In this document: positions 61,551 to 64,000 of the stretch, piece after piece
Position numbering within the stretch: the first letter of the stretch is position 1
Layout: each line of letters opens with the position of its first letter
Assembly (NCBI GenBank): GCA_023150275.1
Contig: JAKLLG010000003.1
Coordinates: 124,001-188,000 of the forward strand
DNA: 64,000 nt
Direction: 5' to 3'
Origin: Rhodocyclaceae bacterium
GTDB lineage: Bacteria; Pseudomonadota; Gammaproteobacteria; Burkholderiales; Rhodocyclaceae
The notes under the pieces: model-generated
Database searches by the model: none
What the model saw: the letters and a program-made list of their open reading frames with translations, nothing else
What the model was told of the DNA's origin: nothing
Position numbers and translations under genes: made by a program

Positions 61551-63173
61551 ATGCTGCGTCTGACCGAACTCCGCCTGCCGATCGATCACCCCCCCGAGGC
61601 GCTGTTGGCAGCGATCGCGCGCAAGCTTGCCGTGGCGCCGGCGGAAATCGTCGACTTCACGGTCTTCAAGCGTGGTTACGATGCGCGTAAACCCGAGCGC
61701 CTGTCGTTCATCTACACCGTTGATATCACGCTGAAGGGTGAAGCGGCGGTACTGAAAAAACACGCCAAGGATCGTCACGTCGCCGTGGCGCCGGAGACGC
61801 GCTACCACTTCGTTGCCCGGGCACCGGATAACCTGAAGTCGCGTCCGGTCGTCGTCGGTTTCGGCCCCTGCGGCATTTTCGCCGCGCTGCTGCTGGCGCA
61901 AATGGGTTTCCGCCCGATCGTGCTCGAACGCGGCAAGGCGGTGCGCGAGCGCACGCAGGACACCTGGGGCCTGTGGCGCAAGCACGTGCTCAACCCCGAA
62001 TCGAACGTGCAGTTCGGCGAGGGCGGTGCCGGCACCTTCTCTGACGGCAAGCTCTACAGTCAGATCAAGGACCCGCGCTTCCTCGGGCGCAAGGTGATGG
62101 CCGAATTCGTCAAGGCCGGCGCACCGGAGGAAATCCTCTACGTTTCCAAGCCGCACATCGGCACCTTCCGGCTGGTGAGCATGGTCGAACAGATGCGCGC
62201 GGAAATCATCGCGCTCGGTGGCGAGGTTCGTTTCGAGCAGCGCGTGACCGGGCTGGAGATCGAACAAGGAGAAAGGCGTGGCCGTGTGCGCGGCGTGCAA
62301 CTCGCCAGCGGCGGAACCGTGGCCACGGATCATGTCGTCCTGGCGCTCGGGCACAGCGCGCGCGACACCTTCGAGTCGCTGCATGCACAGGGCGTCTATA
62401 TGGAGCCGAAGCCGTTCTCGGTCGGCTTCCGCATTGAGCACCCGCAGTCGCTGATCGACAAGGCACGGCTCGGGCCGCATGCCGGCAATCCGCTGCTTGG
62501 CGCGGCCGACTACAAGCTGGTGCATCACGCCGCCAATGGCCGCGCCGTCTACAGCTTCTGCATGTGCCCCGGTGGCACGGTGGTGGCGGCGACCTCGGAA
62601 CCGAACCGCGTCGTTACCAACGGCATGAGCCAGTATTCGCGCAACGAGCGCAACGCCAATGCCGGCATCGTCGTGAACGTCGATCCGGCCGATTACGGCG
62701 GCTCGATGGAGAACCCGCTCGCCGGCATCGCCTTCCAGCGCGAACTCGAATCGCGCGCCTTCGAACTGGGCGGCGGCAACTACGATGCGCCGGCGCAACT
62801 GGTCGGCGATTTCCTCGCCGGCCGGCCTTCGACCGCGCTCGGCTCGGTAGAGCCTTCCTACAAGCCGGGCGTCAAACTGACGGATCTGGCAACGGCGCTG
62901 CCGCCCTATGCGATCGAAGCCATGCGCGAGGCACTGCCCGCCTTTGGCCGGCAGATCAGGGGATTCGACATGGCCGACGCGGTGCTCACCGGTGTCGAGA
63001 CGCGCACCTCGTCACCGCTGCGCATCACGCGCGGCGAGGATTTCCAGAGTCTCAACGTGAAAGGGCTGTACCCGGCGGGCGAGGGGGCCGGCTACGCGGG
63101 CGGCATCCTCTCCGCAGGGGTGGACGGGATCAAGGTTGCCGAGGCGGTGGCCTTGGCTATCGCGGGCCGCTGA
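61551..63173 (+). CDS. uncharacterised FAD-dependent dehydrogenase (COG2509 type)
   Basis: A 540-residue flavoprotein. Start ATG 61551 opens MLRLTELRLPIDHPPEALLA; the longer frame from 61383 is unlikely. Seen: an N-terminal unusual alpha/beta domain with IVDFTVFKRGYDARKPERLS and the FAD motif PVVVGFGPCGIFAALLLAQM near residue 101. FGEGGAGTFSDGKLYSQIKD and the C-terminal LYPAGEGAGYAGGILSAGVD follow. This pattern is that of a broad, unstudied oxidoreductase family. It is divergent from tkt. Confidence 0.9.
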   Translation: MLRLTELRLPIDHPPEALLAAIARKLAVAPAEIVDFTVFKRGYDARKPERLSFIYTVDITLKGEAAVLKKHAKDRHVAVAPETRYHFVARAPDNLKSRPVVVGFGPCGIFAALLLAQMGFRPIVLERGKAVRERTQDTWGLWRKHVLNPESNVQFGEGGAGTFSDGKLYSQIKDPRFLGRKVMAEFVKAGAPEEILYVSKPHIGTFRLVSMVEQMRAEIIALGGEVRFEQRVTGLEIEQGERRGRVRGVQLASGGTVATDHVVLALGHSARDTFESLHAQGVYMEPKPFSVGFRIEHPQSLIDKARLGPHAGNPLLGAADYKLVHHAANGRAVYSFCMCPGGTVVAATSEPNRVVTNGMSQYSRNERNANAGIVVNVDPADYGGSMENPLAGIAFQRELESRAFELGGGNYDAPAQLVGDFLAGRPSTALGSVEPSYKPGVKLTDLATALPPYAIEAMREALPAFGRQIRGFDMADAVLTGVETRTSSPLRITRGEDFQSLNVKGLYPAGEGAGYAGGILSAGVDGIKVAEAVALAIAGR

Positions 63174-63236
63174 CCGGCGATTGACGCCGCATCGCCGGCC
63201 GCGAGCAACCGGGGCGTCGTGGTGGCCCGTATGGCG

Positions 63237-63350
63237 TTAACGGCGAGGCTGGCGTCTTTGTAGCGCCAGCAGTTCGACGACACCCCAGAGCAGGGTGCCC
63301 CCGATGGCGAGCGCCGGATGCGTTACGGTGCGGCGGAAGAATTCCTTCAT
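63237..63350 (-). CDS. candidate small membrane protein (37 aa)
   Basis: A 37-residue frame opening MKEFFRRTVTHPALAIGG, with one hydrophobic segment (ALAIGGTLLWGVVELLAL) and a basic tail RRQPRR. AAGG lies only one base ahead of the ATG, so ribosome binding is uncertain. The amphipathic start and single helix look more like protein than chance. Confidence 0.4.
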   Translation of the reverse strand: MKEFFRRTVTHPALAIGGTLLWGVVELLALQRRQPRR

Positions 63351-63364
63351 GCCTTGTTTTCCGA

Positions 63365-63448
63365 TCAATCCAGCGGATGCACGTTTTTCCACGCCCCGTC
63401 GAAGAATCGGTCGATCGCGGCTTCCAGCAGCTTGAACAGGATGTCCAT
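63365..63448 (-). CDS. candidate small peptide (27 aa)
   Basis: A 27-residue frame, MDILFKLLEAAIDRFFDGAW and WKNVHPLD at the end. It reads as an amphipathic helix and lies 14 bases ahead of the other small frame on the same strand, so the two could be one transcript. A weak GGGA lies ahead of the ATG. Low confidence. Confidence 0.3.
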   Translation of the reverse strand: MDILFKLLEAAIDRFFDGAWKNVHPLD

Positions 63449-63587
63449 ATCGATCCCATCAGGGTGGCTGACGATGACGGCGAGCTTAGCAAGCGATTGT
63501 TAAGTTTGCGTTGCCGGCAGATGTCATCATTTCTGCCCCTCCGCTGCGTTATTCTTGGCCGCGATTATCGTGCGGGGGCAAGGCGGG

Positions 63588-64000
63588 GTGACGGTACGGA
63601 ACGAGGCGGGGCTGGGCGAGCTGCTTGAGCTGGAAGACATCCTGCGTCAGGGAGGAAGCCACCTGCAGGCCCGCGAACTCGGTCAGGCCAGTGCCGGTGG
63701 GCGCAGCTTCCCGGTGCTTGCCGTTACCCTCGGCAACCCCGACCCGACCGTGCCGGCGGCTGCGTTCTTCGGCGGCGTGCATGGTCTCGAACGCATCGGG
63801 TCCGCGGTCGTCCTCTCCTATCTGCGCAATCTTGCCAGCCGCTTGCGCTGGGATCGCTTACTGCATCAGAAGCTTGAATCGGTGCGTCTCGTCTTCGTGC
63901 CCATCGTCAATCCGGGCGGCATGTGGTGCGGCACGCGCGCCAACCCGAGCGGCGTCGACCTGATGCGCAATGCGCCGGTCGATGCCGAGGAATCGCCGCC
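63588..64000 (+). CDS. M14-family metallocarboxypeptidase-like protein, N-terminal part
   Basis: The gene runs out of the window; 137 residues are visible. GTG 63588 is used; GTG 63570 is in the same frame. Seen: AAFFGGVHGLERIGSAV, with H-x-x-E (HGLE) for zinc, then VFVPIVNPGGMWCGTRANPS and GVDLMRN, which match the M14 carboxypeptidase pattern (NPDG, R-x-N, GVDLNRN). Two residues differ from the usual NPDG and DLNRN. Substrate and location are unknown. Confidence 0.8.
   Translation, partial: MTVRNEAGLGELLELEDILRQGGSHLQARELGQASAGGRSFPVLAVTLGNPDPTVPAAAFFGGVHGLERIGSAVVLSYLRNLASRLRWDRLLHQKLESVRLVFVPIVNPGGMWCGTRANPSGVDLMRNAPVDAEESP

Larger units (their letters stand above)
63174..63587. other. 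intergenic region with only the two tiny frames
   Basis: These 414 bases separate the FAD-dependent dehydrogenase from the M14 gene. Apart from the two small minus-strand frames there is no coding frame of note, and no clear terminator was seen. Confidence 0.4.

Noticed and set aside
1-64000. CRISPR arrays, tRNA or rRNA genes
   Set aside because: No regular short repeats with spacers and no cloverleaf or rRNA-like segments were found when reading the intergenic regions.

Overview
The window is a chromosomal segment of a GC-rich Gram-negative bacterium, most likely a betaproteobacterium close to Rhodocyclales. The basis is conserved gene order and protein style: amgK-murU divergent from lptD-surA-pdxA-rsmA; tkt-gap-epd-pgk-pyk-fba-purC on one strand; metG back to back with apbC and dcd; pepP-ubiH; pqiABC. 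No rRNA, tRNA, CRISPR array, insertion sequence or phage gene was seen. The genus cannot be fixed from this sequence alone.

Layout. 1-6.7 kb: the end of an RND efflux operon (pump, outer-membrane lipoprotein and an RRM-like 79-residue protein), two small envelope proteins, then a second outer-membrane factor with a DUF3302 protein and a HlyD-type adaptor but no recognisable pump. 6.8-12.1 kb: small envelope or unknown genes (SYLF protein, DUF3313-type lipoprotein) and a large MscS-family channel. 12.5-16.5 kb: pqiABC lipid-transport operon and a c-type cytochrome. 16.6-24.3 kb: metG, a Fic-domain protein, apbC, dcd and a PLP amino-acid decarboxylase.

24.3-32.2 kb is the least ordinary part. 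Its base composition is visibly lower in GC than its surroundings. It carries a FecR-domain protein, a TPR plus outer-membrane beta-barrel protein resembling DUF560/Slam translocators, and a second FecR-domain protein whose C-terminus looks like a TbpB/Slam-substrate barrel. A GT4-like and a GT41 (O-GlcNAc-transferase-like) glycosyltransferase follow, and then ubiH. I read this as a candidate type XI (Slam-like) secretion locus with its own non-lipidated FecR-fused cargo, possibly with a glycosylation step; this is inference.

32.2-46.9 kb: pepP, the peptidoglycan-recycling pair murU/amgK, and lptD-surA-pdxA-rsmA, where LptD has a long Ala/Pro-rich insert with a repeated motif. A minus-strand cluster follows: a DUF4124/glutaredoxin-like protein, xthA, a Crp/Fnr regulator and DUF2892, with a CRP-type palindrome in front of the last gene. 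Then come prlC and a DUF2189 membrane protein. 46.9-61.3 kb: the central-carbon cluster (tkt, gap, epd, pgk, pyk, fba) with purC and a DUF3422 gene. It is interrupted by a degenerate receiver/GGDEF protein, an apparently intact PAS-GGDEF cyclase, and bluB under a cobalamin riboswitch. 61.5-64 kb: a large FAD-dependent dehydrogenase, two tiny candidate ORFs, and the start of an M14 metallopeptidase.

Many adjacent genes overlap by 1-4 bases (ATGA, GTGA, TGATG), which supports the operons described. Several clear hairpin terminators separate the transcription units of the sugar-phosphate cluster.
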